The notes: generated by a model not told the origin, from the sequence alone. 64,000 nucleotides of DNA from Pseudomonas fortuita (GCF_026898135.2 NZ_CP114035.2:5931501-5995500), one strand, 5' to 3'. Counted from the stretch's first letter, positions 36,208-46,169 are shown. Translations and numbers: made by a program.

Positions 36208-37509
36208 ATGACCGAACACCCCTCCCCGCCCACACCGGCTAGCCGGGTAAGTGCTTTTACCCTCGCCAATGGCCTGCGCGTCTGTCTGCGTGAAGACCAC
36301 CGCGCACCTCTGGTCAGCGTGCAGCTTTGGTATCACGTGGGTTCCAGCTACGAGCCCGAAGGCCATACCGGCCTTTCGCATGCCCTTGAACATTTGTTGT
36401 TCGAAGGCAGCAGCAAACTGGCTGGCGGCCAATACTCCGCCCTCATGACCCAGTTGGGTGGTGAGGCAAATGCATTCACCCTCACGGATGCCACGGCCTT
36501 CCCGCTGACGTTGCCAGCCAGCCGCCTGGAGATCGCCCTGGAAGCCATGGCCGATATCATGGCCAGTGCCACCCTCAGCGATGCACCCTTTGCCCGCGAA
36601 CTGGCGGTTGTCATGGCCGAACGACGCGAGGATGTCGATAACAACCCGTGGGCATTGGCTCTGGAGCATCATCTGCTGCTGGCCTATGGCAACAGCGGCT
36701 ATGGTACGCCTGTGATCGGCCACAAGACCGACCTTGGCCACATGACGCCTGCGGCGGCACGCACCTGGTACCAGACCTGGTATCACCCCAACAACGCGAC
36801 GCTTGCAGTGGCCGGCGCCATTACCCTGGCGCAACTGCAAACGCTGGTAACGCGACATTTTGCAGCGATCCCCGCGCATCGCCTGCCAGCCCGGCAAATA
36901 CCTGCAGAGCCCTCCTCGCTGGCTCGGCGCGTCCAAACCCTGCGCCAGCAAGGCCTGCGCACGGGTGTGATCATCAGTTTCAACCTACCCAGTCAATGCA
37001 CCGCCCAGTCTGAGTCACAAGCATATGCACTGCGCCTGCTACCCCAGATTCTTGCCCAAGGCCAAGCCAGCATCCTCCAGCGCCTGCTGGTGCACGATGA
37101 ACCGCTACTGCAAGGTGTGGGGGCGAAGTACGAGCCCTGGCAGCGTGGGGACAGCCTGCTCATCATTTACGCGTTCTGCAGCCCGCAAGTGGCACCCGAG
37201 GCGGCGGCAGAACGGCTGCTGATGGAGATCGAAGCGTTCCGCCAGTCAGCGCCCGGCAAAGAAGACCTCCAGCGCGCCAAGGCACGGCTTCTGGCCGGGC
37301 AATTATTCGACAGGGACGATATCAGTCACCAGGCAGATGCCATTGGCAAGCAGGCCGCCTGTGGCCTGGACCCTGTTGCACTGGAGGATGAACGGCAAGC
37401 CATCGAAGCCGTGACAGCCGAGCAGGTAGGCCTGGCTGCCTATGACTTCCTGACCGAATCCCGGACCACCATTACCTTTACGTACCAGAAGGCAAGCGCT
37501 GATGAATGA
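36208..37509 (+). CDS. M16 zinc metallopeptidase, catalytic subunit, no signal peptide (pair 2)
   Basis: 433-residue relative of the pair 1 catalytic subunit. The zinc motif HALEH is at 58-62 and the distal Glu near 138 (ELAVVMAERRED), so it should be active. The shared segments LREDHRAPLVSVQLWYHVGS and LSHALEHLLFEG show common ancestry with pair 1. The N-terminus MTEHPSPPTPASRVSAFTL is polar with no hydrophobic stretch, so the enzyme is probably cytoplasmic. AAGGAGC lies upstream. A small hairpin at 36113-36128 separates it from rsmD. It overlaps its partner gene by 8 bases. Confidence 0.88.
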   Translation: MTEHPSPPTPASRVSAFTLANGLRVCLREDHRAPLVSVQLWYHVGSSYEPEGHTGLSHALEHLLFEGSSKLAGGQYSALMTQLGGEANAFTLTDATAFPLTLPASRLEIALEAMADIMASATLSDAPFARELAVVMAERREDVDNNPWALALEHHLLLAYGNSGYGTPVIGHKTDLGHMTPAAARTWYQTWYHPNNATLAVAGAITLAQLQTLVTRHFAAIPAHRLPARQIPAEPSSLARRVQTLRQQGLRTGVIISFNLPSQCTAQSESQAYALRLLPQILAQGQASILQRLLVHDEPLLQGVGAKYEPWQRGDSLLIIYAFCSPQVAPEAAAERLLMEIEAFRQSAPGKEDLQRAKARLLAGQLFDRDDISHQADAIGKQAACGLDPVALEDERQAIEAVTAEQVGLAAYDFLTESRTTITFTYQKASADE

Positions 37510-38875
37510 CTTGAGCTCAAACCCACAGCGTCCTGCTGCGATCAGTCCAGTTCATGGTGGCCTGGTTTCGGCCCAGGGGGTTGATCTTGACCGCTTGGAA
37601 CCCATTGATACGCAGGTGCAAGCGTGGACCACAGATAACGGCACAGGTGTGAAATTCGTCGAAGCCCGAGGGCTGCCAATTGTCGATATCGTGCTGCGAT
37701 TCAAGGCCGGCACGACTCAGGACACCGCACTCCCCGGCCTGGCATCCCTGGTGTTGTACATGCTCGACGAAGGCAGCCAGCTGCACACCGCCACCCAGCA
37801 AGCAGAGCAACTGGAGCGCCTGGGGGCTGTTTTGGAGAAACAGATACGCCTGGAGCACGCGACCCTGAGCCTGCGAAGCCTGAGCACCCATGCGCTGTTC
37901 GACCCGGCGCTGGCGCTTTTCACTGACCTCGTCGCACGCCCTGCCTTCACCGCCGACGCGTTAGCCAAGATAAAATGCCAACTGCTGCGGCACAATGCAT
38001 CTCGTGAGCAATACCCCCGCCTTAGGGCGCGCAGCGAAGCCTTTCGTCATTTGTTCAGTGGGCATCAATGTGGCAACCCACTGGGGAGCACTCAGCAAGG
38101 GATAGACCAGACTACGCCTGAGGATCTGAAGCGCTTCCACCAACGTGCCTACTGCGCAAGCAACCTGGACATCGTGATAGTGGGTGACGTTTCCGTTGCA
38201 CAGGCCCAGGCCATTGCACAACGGATCAGTCAGGCCCTACCCCAAGGCTGGTCCGCAATCGAGCTGCCGACGGCTGCCCCGGCAGCCGGCACCACGCTCA
38301 ACGTCGAACAGCCTGGCGCGAGCAGTGCCGTCCTGATTGCGTTACCCATGGGCATACCCGCCCATCATCCGGAATATCAGGCCATGGTGCTGGCCAACGA
38401 GGTGCTAGGGTCGGGAATCGCATCCCGCTTGATGAATGAACTGCGGCACCGCCGCGGGTTGACGTATGGCATCCATACCCGGGTAAATGCATTGAGCGCG
38501 GGTGGCCTGTTCAGCGCCGAATGGGACATCACGCCCGCGTATGTCGAAGGCTCTCAAGAACTGGTGGTGACCTTGCTGCGCGAGTTCATCGACCAAGGGC
38601 CAACCCAGGCCGAGCTGCAAGTGGCGCGTAAACAGCTGGCAGGACAACTGCTGCGCGATGTGGCACAGAACAAGCACCTGGCAGCCTTGCTCACGCAGAT
38701 CACCTATCAACGCCAGCCCGCCGATTATCTCGCCACCCGCATCGAGCGCCTCGCCAGGCTGACACCAGAAGACGTCAGCGCCGTCATGCAGCGTCGGCTG
38801 GATCTGAGCAACGCAGTACGTGTCAGTGTCGGCCCACGCGCCGAGCAACAGCCGCTGCCAGCCACCGACCAATAG
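37502..38875 (+). CDS. M16 peptidase-like partner subunit, no signal peptide (pair 2)
   Basis: 457-residue M16 homologue without HxxEH: the corresponding segment reads GLASLVLYMLDEG. The C-terminal domain keeps the Arg/Tyr motif in MNELRHRRGLTYGIHT near 311-326. No signal peptide is visible. It overlaps the catalytic gene by 8 bases, the same overlap length as in pair 1, so the two pairs look like a duplicated operon. Possible role: a cytosolic peptide-degrading or peptide-processing chamber, comparable to PqqF/PqqG; this is inference. Confidence 0.87.
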   Translation: MNDLSSNPQRPAAISPVHGGLVSAQGVDLDRLEPIDTQVQAWTTDNGTGVKFVEARGLPIVDIVLRFKAGTTQDTALPGLASLVLYMLDEGSQLHTATQQAEQLERLGAVLEKQIRLEHATLSLRSLSTHALFDPALALFTDLVARPAFTADALAKIKCQLLRHNASREQYPRLRARSEAFRHLFSGHQCGNPLGSTQQGIDQTTPEDLKRFHQRAYCASNLDIVIVGDVSVAQAQAIAQRISQALPQGWSAIELPTAAPAAGTTLNVEQPGASSAVLIALPMGIPAHHPEYQAMVLANEVLGSGIASRLMNELRHRRGLTYGIHTRVNALSAGGLFSAEWDITPAYVEGSQELVVTLLREFIDQGPTQAELQVARKQLAGQLLRDVAQNKHLAALLTQITYQRQPADYLATRIERLARLTPEDVSAVMQRRLDLSNAVRVSVGPRAEQQPLPATDQ

Positions 38876-38935
38876 CGCAGGTACAGTGGCGCTTTTTCAT
38901 GGCACTCTAGGCAGGCACATCACGAGTTGCCCAGC

Positions 38936-39928
38936 ATGCCCAGCCAAAGCGCCACCTTCCGTCCGGCCATCGGCCTGTCCAACCCCCACCTGCAAACGCT
39001 GTGGGGGCCGCTGTGGCGCAAACTGCCAGACCTGCAGCGCAACCGCGAGCGCTTGTGGCTGGCCGACGGCGACTTCATCGACCTCGACTGGCACGGCCCG
39101 CATCAGCCACAAGCGCCACTGGTACTCGTGCTGCATGGCCTGACCGGATCGTCTCAATCACCTTATGTAAAAGGCTTGCAGCAAGCGTTGCAACGTCGCA
39201 ACTGGGCCAGCGTGGCGGTGAACTGGCGTGGTTGCTCAGGCGAGCCCAACCTGTTGCCACGCAGCTACCACTCCGGTGCCAGCGAAGACCTGGCGGAAAT
39301 TGTCAGTCACCTGCGCGCCCAGCGCCCGTTGGCCCCGCTGTATGCCGTGGGTTACTCATTGGGTGGTAATGTGCTGTTGAAATACCTGGGCGAAAGCGGC
39401 GTTGCCAGCCAGCTGGAGGCGGCAGTTGCAGTGTCGGTGCCATTTCGCCTGGACCACTGTGCCGACCGTATCGGCCAGGGGTTCTCCAAGGTGTATCAGG
39501 CGCATTTCATGCGCGAGATGCTGGCGTACGTTCAGCTCAAGCAGCGGCACTTCCACGACCAGGGCCAGCATGAACGGCTGGCGGCGCTGGAGCGGCTGGG
39601 GCAATTGAGCAACCTGCGCACATTCTGGGACTTCGACGGCAAAGTCACTGCCCCACTCAACGGGTTTCGAGATGTGCACGATTATTATCGTCGCTCATCG
39701 AGCCACTTCTTTCTCAGCCACAACCGCACGCCGACGCTGATCATCCATTCCAGCGATGACCCGTTCGTGTCCGCCCATAGCCTGCCTACGGCCCGTGAAC
39801 TGGCACCCCAAACACGCTTCGAACTGCACAGCCGCGGTGGCCATGTGGGCTTCGTCGATGGCAGCCTGCGTCACCCAGGGTATTACCTGGAGCGGCGGAT
39901 TCCGCAGTGGCTGGTCGAAGGCCAGTAA
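38936..39928 (+). CDS. yheT: YheT-like alpha/beta hydrolase
   Basis: 330-residue serine-hydrolase fold of the YheT/AB-hydrolase 4 family. FRPAIGLSNPHLQTLWG near 8-24 is the family N-terminus, VLHGLTGSSQSPY near 66-78 is the oxyanion loop, VGYSLGGNVLLKYLG near 138-152 holds the nucleophile Ser, DDPFVS near 276-281 the acid and RGGHVGFVDG near 301-310 the His. Substrate unknown; esterase-like activity expected. Start ATG 38936 was preferred over TTG at 38927 because of ACGAG spacing. Confidence 0.9.
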   Translation: MPSQSATFRPAIGLSNPHLQTLWGPLWRKLPDLQRNRERLWLADGDFIDLDWHGPHQPQAPLVLVLHGLTGSSQSPYVKGLQQALQRRNWASVAVNWRGCSGEPNLLPRSYHSGASEDLAEIVSHLRAQRPLAPLYAVGYSLGGNVLLKYLGESGVASQLEAAVAVSVPFRLDHCADRIGQGFSKVYQAHFMREMLAYVQLKQRHFHDQGQHERLAALERLGQLSNLRTFWDFDGKVTAPLNGFRDVHDYYRRSSSHFFLSHNRTPTLIIHSSDDPFVSAHSLPTARELAPQTRFELHSRGGHVGFVDGSLRHPGYYLERRIPQWLVEGQ

Positions 39929-39974
39929 GCACCGCAGTTTTCATTGGCAATACCGGCCTGATCGCCGGGCCTGC

Positions 39975-40829
39975 TTACTCGCCGGTAGCTACGGCACGCT
40001 GCGGGTTGTTGATCCACTCGCTCCACGACCCGGCGTACAGCTTGCCCAGCGGGTACCCCGCCAGCGCCATCGCAAACAGGTTATGGCAAGCCGTCACCCC
40101 AGACCCGCAGTAAGATACCAACTGCTCCGGTGCCCGCCCGGCCAGCTTTTCGGCAAAGCGCTGCTTGAGTTGATCCACAGGCAAGAAGCGCCCATCAGCC
40201 CCCAGGTTGTCGGTAAACGCCGCGCACTGGGCCCCGGGAATATGCCCCGCCACCGGGTCGATCGGCTCCACCTCACCGCGAAAACGCGGCACGGCTCGCG
40301 CGTCGATCAAGGTCAGGTCTGTGCTCCCGAGACGCTTGCCCAAGTGGTCGGCATCGATCAGCAGCTTGGCATCCGGCTCACCACTGAAGGTGCCTTCGCG
40401 TTTGGGCGGTGAGTCCAGGCTCAACGGCATGTGCGCCGCATGCCAGGCCTTCAGGCCACCGTCGAGGATCGCCACACCGTTGCGCTTGCCCAGCCAGACC
40501 AGCAGCCACCAGGCCCGGGCGGCAAAGGCACCCGGGCCATCGTCGTACAGCACCACCTCGCTGTCGTTGTCCAGGCCCCACTCACGCAGGCGCGCGACCA
40601 GCCGCTGCGCATCTGGCAGTGGATGACGCCCGGTGCGCCCCTTGCTCACCGGCCCGCTCAGGTCGCGGTCCAGGTCGGCAAAATGCGCCCCGGCAATATG
40701 CCCTTGGGCATAGCTGCGTTGGCCATAGTCCACATCCTCGAGGGCAAAGCGACAGTCGAGGACCACCAACTTGGGCGAGCCCAATCGCTCGGCCAACTGC
40801 TGCGGGGTGATCAATTGCGCAAGGGGCAT
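39975..40829 (-). CDS. sseA: 3-Mercaptopyruvate/thiosulfate sulfurtransferase
   Basis: 284-residue protein with two rhodanese domains. The N-terminal one (about 5-140) is inactive: LDCRFALEDVDYGQRSYAQGHI. The C-terminal one (about 165-280) has the active-site loop YCGSGVTACH near 233-242. CGSGxT is the mercaptopyruvate type, whereas classical rhodaneses have CRKGxT, so transfer from 3-mercaptopyruvate is likelier. Start 40829 has AGGAGA upstream; the longer frame to 40910 would overlap the upstream TetR gene. Same strand as tetR, 35 bases downstream. Confidence 0.9.
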   Translation of the reverse strand: MPLAQLITPQQLAERLGSPKLVVLDCRFALEDVDYGQRSYAQGHIAGAHFADLDRDLSGPVSKGRTGRHPLPDAQRLVARLREWGLDNDSEVVLYDDGPGAFAARAWWLLVWLGKRNGVAILDGGLKAWHAAHMPLSLDSPPKREGTFSGEPDAKLLIDADHLGKRLGSTDLTLIDARAVPRFRGEVEPIDPVAGHIPGAQCAAFTDNLGADGRFLPVDQLKQRFAEKLAGRAPEQLVSYCGSGVTACHNLFAMALAGYPLGKLYAGSWSEWINNPQRAVATGE

Positions 40830-40864
40830 GACAATCTCCTGATCGATGGCACTAGGGCCCTGGG

Positions 40865-41530
40865 CTAGCGCTCCAGAGCCTGGTTGAACGGTACATGGAA
40901 TTCCTGGCACAGGGCGTCCACGGCGGCGCGGGCGTTGTCGGTGACGAAGCCCAGTTCCAGCACCAGCACCTGATAGACGCCCCGCTTGAAGGCTTCTTCA
41001 CCCAGATGCGCGGAATGCTCACGCGTGGTGCTGAGAAAACGAACCCAGGACGTCAGCACGATCCAGGCATTGATGGTCAGCGATTCGATCTGCGCCGGTA
41101 CCATGGCCAGGATCCCCGCGTCGACAAAGCCACGGTAGATCGCCTGGCCCTGGCGCAGGCAGCGCTCGGAAAAACGCCGGTAACGGGCGGCAAGTTCCGC
41201 GTCACTGTCCAGCAGGTGCTCCAGGTCGCGGTGCAGGAAGCGGTAGTTCCACATCGCCGCCAACAAGGCCTTGAGGTAGAAGCGCTTGTCCTCCACGGTG
41301 GCCTTGCGGCCTTGGGGCGGGCGCAGGAAGCTGTCGACCAGTTCTTCATACTGGCTGAACAACAGGGCAATGATCGCCTGCTTGTTGGGGAAGTGGTAAT
41401 ACAGATTGCCGGGCGAGATTTCCATGTGCGCGGCAATGTGGTTGGTACTGACGCTGCGTTCGCCCTGCTCGTTGAACAACTCCAGGCTGTTCTGCACGAT
41501 GCGCTCTCGGGTCTTCATGCGCGGGGCCAT
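40865..41530 (-). CDS. TetR-family transcriptional regulator
   Basis: 221-residue regulator. The N-terminal helix-turn-helix near 9-53 reads RIVQNSLELFNEQGERSVS then TNHIAAHMEISPGNLYYHF, the TetR signature. The rest is an all-helical ligand-binding and dimer domain resembling the TetR_C_7 type with FLHRDLEHLLDSD near 97-109. It is divergent from the aldehyde dehydrogenase gene across 150 bases that hold an inverted repeat, so it probably represses that gene and itself. The ligand is unknown. Confidence 0.87.
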   Translation of the reverse strand: MAPRMKTRERIVQNSLELFNEQGERSVSTNHIAAHMEISPGNLYYHFPNKQAIIALLFSQYEELVDSFLRPPQGRKATVEDKRFYLKALLAAMWNYRFLHRDLEHLLDSDAELAARYRRFSERCLRQGQAIYRGFVDAGILAMVPAQIESLTINAWIVLTSWVRFLSTTREHSAHLGEEAFKRGVYQVLVLELGFVTDNARAAVDALCQEFHVPFNQALER

Positions 41531-41635
41531 GCTCAGCTCCCAGTCTGCGGGCCTTCATCAAAGGATCATCTTACGGCGTATTGCTGGTGGAAGCACCGTT
41601 CGACGCCACGGAAAAATTCGCACCATCGTGCAGAT

Positions 41636-41651
41636 TAGAGTATAGGCTCTA
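41636..41651. promoter_or_regulatory. Candidate TetR operator
   Basis: TAGAG, TATAGG, CTCTA: a 5-base inverted repeat about 30 bases ahead of the aldehyde dehydrogenase start, covering a TATAGG that could be a -10 box. Arms are short, so the call is tentative. Confidence 0.3.
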
Positions 41652-41680
41652 GGCACTCACTGCCCGGATCCGAAGCCGCC

Positions 41681-43111
41681 ATGAACGCGCCCAGTGCCTT
41701 GTCCTCAGTGCAATCCGACCTCGACCTCGCAGCGATGTTCGCTGCCCAGCGCCAGGCATTTGCCGGCACCCCCCTGCCGCCGGCTGCCCAGCGCCTGCAA
41801 TGGCTGAGAAGCCTGCGCGAAGCCCTGCTGGCCGGCCAGGCCGGATTGATCGAGGCCATCAGCGAGGACTTTGGCGGGCGTAGCGCCGACGAAACCCTGC
41901 TGGCCGAGCTGCTGCCCTCGATACAGGGCCTGCGTCACGCCGAAAGGCACCTGCATCGCTGGATGCGCGCCAGCCGGCGACGGGTCGGCCTGGCCTTCCA
42001 GCCGGCCAGCGCTCAAGTACGTTATCAGCCGCTGGGGGTGGTCGGTGTCATCGTGCCGTGGAACTACCCGCTGTTCCTCGCCATCGGCCCGCTGACCTGC
42101 GCCCTGGCCGCCGGCAACAGAGTCATGCTCAAACTCAGTGAAGCTACACCCGCCAGTGCCCAAGCCTTGAAACAATTGCTGGAGCAAGTGTTTCCTGCCG
42201 ACCTGGTCAGCGTTGTGCTGGGCGAGGTAGAGGTGGGCCAGGCCTTCGCCCGCTTGCCCTTCGACCATCTGCTGTTCACCGGCGCCACCAGCGTAGGCCG
42301 ACAGGTCATGCTGGCTGCCGCGCAGAACCTGACCCCGGTCACCCTGGAGCTGGGCGGCAAGTCACCGGCCATCGTGTCGGCCGATGTGCCGCTGGACAGC
42401 GCCGCCGAGCGCATCGCCTTCGGCAAGACCCTCAACGCCGGCCAGACCTGCGTCGCCCCCGACTATGTGCTGGTGCCACGCGAACGGCTATCAGCCTTCA
42501 GCGACGCCTATCAGCAGGCCGTGCAGCGTATGTACCCACGCATCGCCGACAACCCCGACTACACCGCCATCATCAACCCCCGCCAGCTTCAGCGCTTGCA
42601 GCACCTGCTGGACGATGCCCGCGACAAAGGTGCGCAGGTACTGGACCTGTACCCCGCTGAAACCCGCCAGGGCCGGCGCTTGCCACCCCACCTGCTGCTG
42701 GACGTCAACGACAGCATGCAGATAATGCAGGACGAAATCTTCGGCCCGCTGCTGCCACTGGTGCCCTACGACAGCCTCGACCAGGCGCTGGCCTACATCA
42801 ACCAACGCCCGCGCCCTCTGGCGCTTTACTACTTCGGTCATGACCGGGCCGCCCAGGAACATGTGCTGCGCCACACCCACTCTGGCGGGGTTTGCCTGAA
42901 CGACACCCTGCTGCATGTAGCCCAGGACGATCTGCCTTTCGGCGGCATCGGCCCTTCCGGCATGGGCCACTACCATGGCCACGACGGTTTCCTGACCTTC
43001 AGCAAGGCCAAGGCGATACTCGCCAAGCACCGCTTCAACGCCGCACGGCTGATCTACCCGCCTTACGGCAAAACTTTGCAGCGCCTGGTCTACAAGCTTT
43101 TCATCCGCTGA
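41681..43111 (+). CDS. calB: CalB-like (coniferyl) aldehyde dehydrogenase
   Basis: NAD(P)-dependent oxidation of an aldehyde to an acid. The 476 residues match class 3-like ALDHs. GVIVPWNYPLFL near 122-133 and LKLSEATPAS near 149-158 bind the cofactor; FTGATSVGRQVM near 199-210 is the glycine motif. The general base Glu is in TLELGGKSP near 223-231, the catalytic Cys in NAGQTCVAPDY near 253-263, and DEIFGPLLP near 351-359. The family includes P. putida coniferyl aldehyde dehydrogenase, but substrate cannot be read from the sequence. Likely controlled by the divergent TetR. Confidence 0.87.
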   Translation: MNAPSALSSVQSDLDLAAMFAAQRQAFAGTPLPPAAQRLQWLRSLREALLAGQAGLIEAISEDFGGRSADETLLAELLPSIQGLRHAERHLHRWMRASRRRVGLAFQPASAQVRYQPLGVVGVIVPWNYPLFLAIGPLTCALAAGNRVMLKLSEATPASAQALKQLLEQVFPADLVSVVLGEVEVGQAFARLPFDHLLFTGATSVGRQVMLAAAQNLTPVTLELGGKSPAIVSADVPLDSAAERIAFGKTLNAGQTCVAPDYVLVPRERLSAFSDAYQQAVQRMYPRIADNPDYTAIINPRQLQRLQHLLDDARDKGAQVLDLYPAETRQGRRLPPHLLLDVNDSMQIMQDEIFGPLLPLVPYDSLDQALAYINQRPRPLALYYFGHDRAAQEHVLRHTHSGGVCLNDTLLHVAQDDLPFGGIGPSGMGHYHGHDGFLTFSKAKAILAKHRFNAARLIYPPYGKTLQRLVYKLFIR

Positions 43112-43189
43112 GCGCCTGCCTGTGCACCGTATGCCATCAGTGCCAGGCTCACCGAGGCCCTGATTGCCCGCCTGGCACACAGTGCATGA

Positions 43190-43780
<591 letters not shown>

Positions 43781-43798
43781 GCCCAATCGCCTGATTAT

Positions 43799-43823
43799 CG
43801 CGCCCGCGTGCACTGCGGGCGCG
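43799..43823 (+). terminator. GC-rich hairpin between coaD and fdx
   Basis: CGCGCCCGC, GTGCACT, GCGGGCGCG: a 9-base stem with no U-run after it. It may attenuate read-through into the ferredoxin gene. Confidence 0.4.
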
Positions 43824-43870
43824 AATGCGGCACAATTGTGCCCATTGCGTTGAACATGCCCGGGCACTGA

Positions 43871-44140
<270 letters not shown>

Positions 44141-44167
44141 TCACTGCCTGCTCGCCTCTGTGCGGTC

Positions 44168-44286
44168 CTTGTGGGAGCGGCCTTGCGTCGCGATGGGCCG
44201 CACAGCGGCCCCGGCAATTTTTGCTGCGAAGCTAAACCAATGGGGCCGCTTCGCGCCCCATCGCGACACAAGGCCGCTCCCACAGG
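44168..44286. repeat. Inverted pair of REP sequences
   Basis: Arm 44168-44212 (CTTGTGGGAGCGGCCTTGCG...) is nearly the reverse complement of 44242-44286, around a 29-base centre containing TTTTTGCTGCGAAGCTAAACC. The whole could fold into a long hairpin. Lies between convergent fdx and mutM. Confidence 0.8.
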
Positions 44287-44301
44287 GGACAGCGATACAC
44301 C

Positions 44302-45114
44302 TTAGCGCTGGCAGCGCGGGCAATACACGCTCGCCCGCTGCCCCAGCTTCACCTCGCGCAACTCCGTGCCGCACACCTTGCACGGCTGCCCGCCACGGCC
44401 GTACGCAAACAGTTCCTGCTGGAAGTAACCCGGCTGCCCATCGCCCCCGATGAAGTCGCGCAGGGTGGTACCGCCGCGCTCGATCGCCGCCGCCAGCACC
44501 CGCTTGATCTCGATCGCCAGCTTCAGGTAACGCGCCCGTGAAATCCCGCCCGCCTCCCGACGCGGGTCGATACCTGCAGCAAACAGCGCTTCAGTGGCGT
44601 AGATGTTGCCCACCCCCACCACCACCGCGTTGTCCATGATGAACGGCTTGACCGCCATCGACCGCCCGCGCGACAGCTGGAACAGGCGCTCACCGTCAAA
44701 CAGATCAGTCAGCGGCTCTGGCCCGAGGCGCAGCAATAGCTCGTGGTTCAGCGGGTCCAGGCTCCACAGCATGGCCCCGAAGCGGCGCGGGTCGGTGTAG
44801 CGCAGCATCAGCCCCGACTCCAGCTCGATGTCGACATGTTCATGCCGGGCCGCCGGCAAACCCAGTTCGACCAGCCGCAAGTTGCCCGACATGCCCAGGT
44901 GGCTGATCAGCGTACCCACCTCGGCATTGATCAACAGGTATTTGGCGCGCCGCTCGACACTGACAATGCGCTGCCCCGACAGGCGCACGTCCAGGTCTTC
45001 CGGGATTGGCCAACGCAAGCGCCGGTCACGCACCACCACGCGGCTGACACGCTGGCCTTCCAGGTGGGGCGCGATACCGCGCCGGGTGGTTTCTACTTCT
45101 GGCAATTCCGGCAT
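44302..45114 (-). CDS. mutM: Formamidopyrimidine-DNA glycosylase
   Basis: Base-excision repair enzyme that removes 8-oxoguanine and ring-opened purines. The 270 residues start [14 protein letters not shown], with catalytic Pro2 and Glu3. The lysine in RRAKYLLI near 56-63 and the H2TH region [20 protein letters not shown] near 165-184 follow. A zinc finger at the C-terminus has CKVC and CPRC near 245-268. Stop of the gene lies just beyond the REP pair; the HDOD gene's stop lies 3 bases upstream, so the two are cotranscribed. Confidence 0.97.
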   Translation of the reverse strand: MPELPEVETTRRGIAPHLEGQRVSRVVVRDRRLRWPIPEDLDVRLSGQRIVSVERRAKYLLINAEVGTLISHLGMSGNLRLVELGLPAARHEHVDIELESGLMLRYTDPRRFGAMLWSLDPLNHELLLRLGPEPLTDLFDGERLFQLSRGRSMAVKPFIMDNAVVVGVGNIYATEALFAAGIDPRREAGGISRARYLKLAIEIKRVLAAAIERGGTTLRDFIGGDGQPGYFQQELFAYGRGGQPCKVCGTELREVKLGQRASVYCPRCQR

Positions 45115-45117
45115 GTG

Positions 45118-45990
45118 TCAGTGCCCGCTCAGCTCGCGAATGTTCTGTTTGAGGTTTTCGAAATCGTATTCCGACAAGCCAATGTAATCGAGCACCAGCG
45201 GGCCGACCGCGTTCCATTCGTGGTCCACCGCCTGGTTGCCCAGCACCCGGTAGGACGCGCAGATGTGCTCGGCCATCTTCAGTACCGCCAGCAGGTTTTT
45301 CAACTGGCTCTGGGTATTGCGCGAGCTCTCATCACGGAACACGGCCAGGGCATTGTGATGGTTGGCGATGGCTGCCGTGAGGTGCTCAGGCAGGCGCCAC
45401 GACTTGGCGGTGAAATATCCGACTACCGAATGGTTGGTGTTGAACACGCGGTTTTCGGTGTCGACGACCCGCGTTTGCGCGCTGGCCTGAGCATAGGCCT
45501 GCACCAGCACATCCATGTAGTCGGGGAAGCGCTTGAGCATCAGCGGCACGCCACAGTCATGGAACAGGCCCAGGGTGTAAGCCTCGTCCGCGGCCTGGAC
45601 ACCGGTGCGCTTGGCCAGCGTCAGGCAGGTCATCGCCACGTCCTGGGCGGTATCCCAGAAGCGGTTGAGGGTGACGATGGTCTCGTCGCTCATCTCGCCC
45701 TTGATCGACTGGGCGTTGATCAGGTTGATGATCGAACGGCTGCCCAGCAGGTTCACTGCGCGCTGGATCGAGCCGATCTTGTTGGAAAGGCCGAAGTGCG
45801 GGGAGTTGACCAGCTTGAGCAAGGCGCCCGAGAGCCCCGGGTCCTGGGAAATCAGCTTGGCAATGGTTTCCAGATCCGGGTCAGGCATGTATTGCTCGAA
45901 CTGCAGGTCGACCATGATCTGCGGTTGCGGCGGAATGGTGATGCCTTGCAAGGCTTGCTGGATCTGTTCGGCGCTGAGTTCTTGGGACAT
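45118..45990 (-). CDS. HDOD-domain protein
   Basis: 290-residue cytoplasmic protein with one HDOD domain near residues 20-215 (ISQDPGLSGALLKLVNSPHFGL near 46-67, AVNLLGSRSIINLI near 77-90, GLFHDCGVPLM near 139-149). The residues here that could coordinate metal, LFHDCG and NHH, recall HD phosphohydrolases, but HDOD proteins usually lack activity and serve as signalling scaffolds. Start 45990 (MSQELSAEQIQ) was chosen because the longer frame runs through a REP. Adjacent to mutM. Function unknown. Confidence 0.88.
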   Translation of the reverse strand: MSQELSAEQIQQALQGITIPPQPQIMVDLQFEQYMPDPDLETIAKLISQDPGLSGALLKLVNSPHFGLSNKIGSIQRAVNLLGSRSIINLINAQSIKGEMSDETIVTLNRFWDTAQDVAMTCLTLAKRTGVQAADEAYTLGLFHDCGVPLMLKRFPDYMDVLVQAYAQASAQTRVVDTENRVFNTNHSVVGYFTAKSWRLPEHLTAAIANHHNALAVFRDESSRNTQSQLKNLLAVLKMAEHICASYRVLGNQAVDHEWNAVGPLVLDYIGLSEYDFENLKQNIRELSGH

Positions 45991-46060
45991 ACGTGCACAC
46001 TCGTTTAGGACCGGGGATTTTAACCCTCTCTGCGCTCGCCGTGACAGGTGCAGCGGCTGC

Positions 46061-46094
46061 GAGATTGAGCGCCACCCGCGCGGCGCTCGATCTC
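46061..46094. repeat. REP palindrome (GATCGAGCGCC type)
   Basis: GAGATTGAGCGCC, ACCCGCGC, GGCGCTCGATCTC. Same unit as at 28120 and at the ends of the 8.1 and 57.1 kb elements; sits in the divergent gap between the HDOD gene and rlmI. Confidence 0.75.
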
Positions 46095-46169
46095 CCAGGC
46101 GCTGCACCTCTAAAGGCGAAAGCACCGCAGACACGCTATACTCCCGCTCTTTTTTCCCGGAGCGACGTC

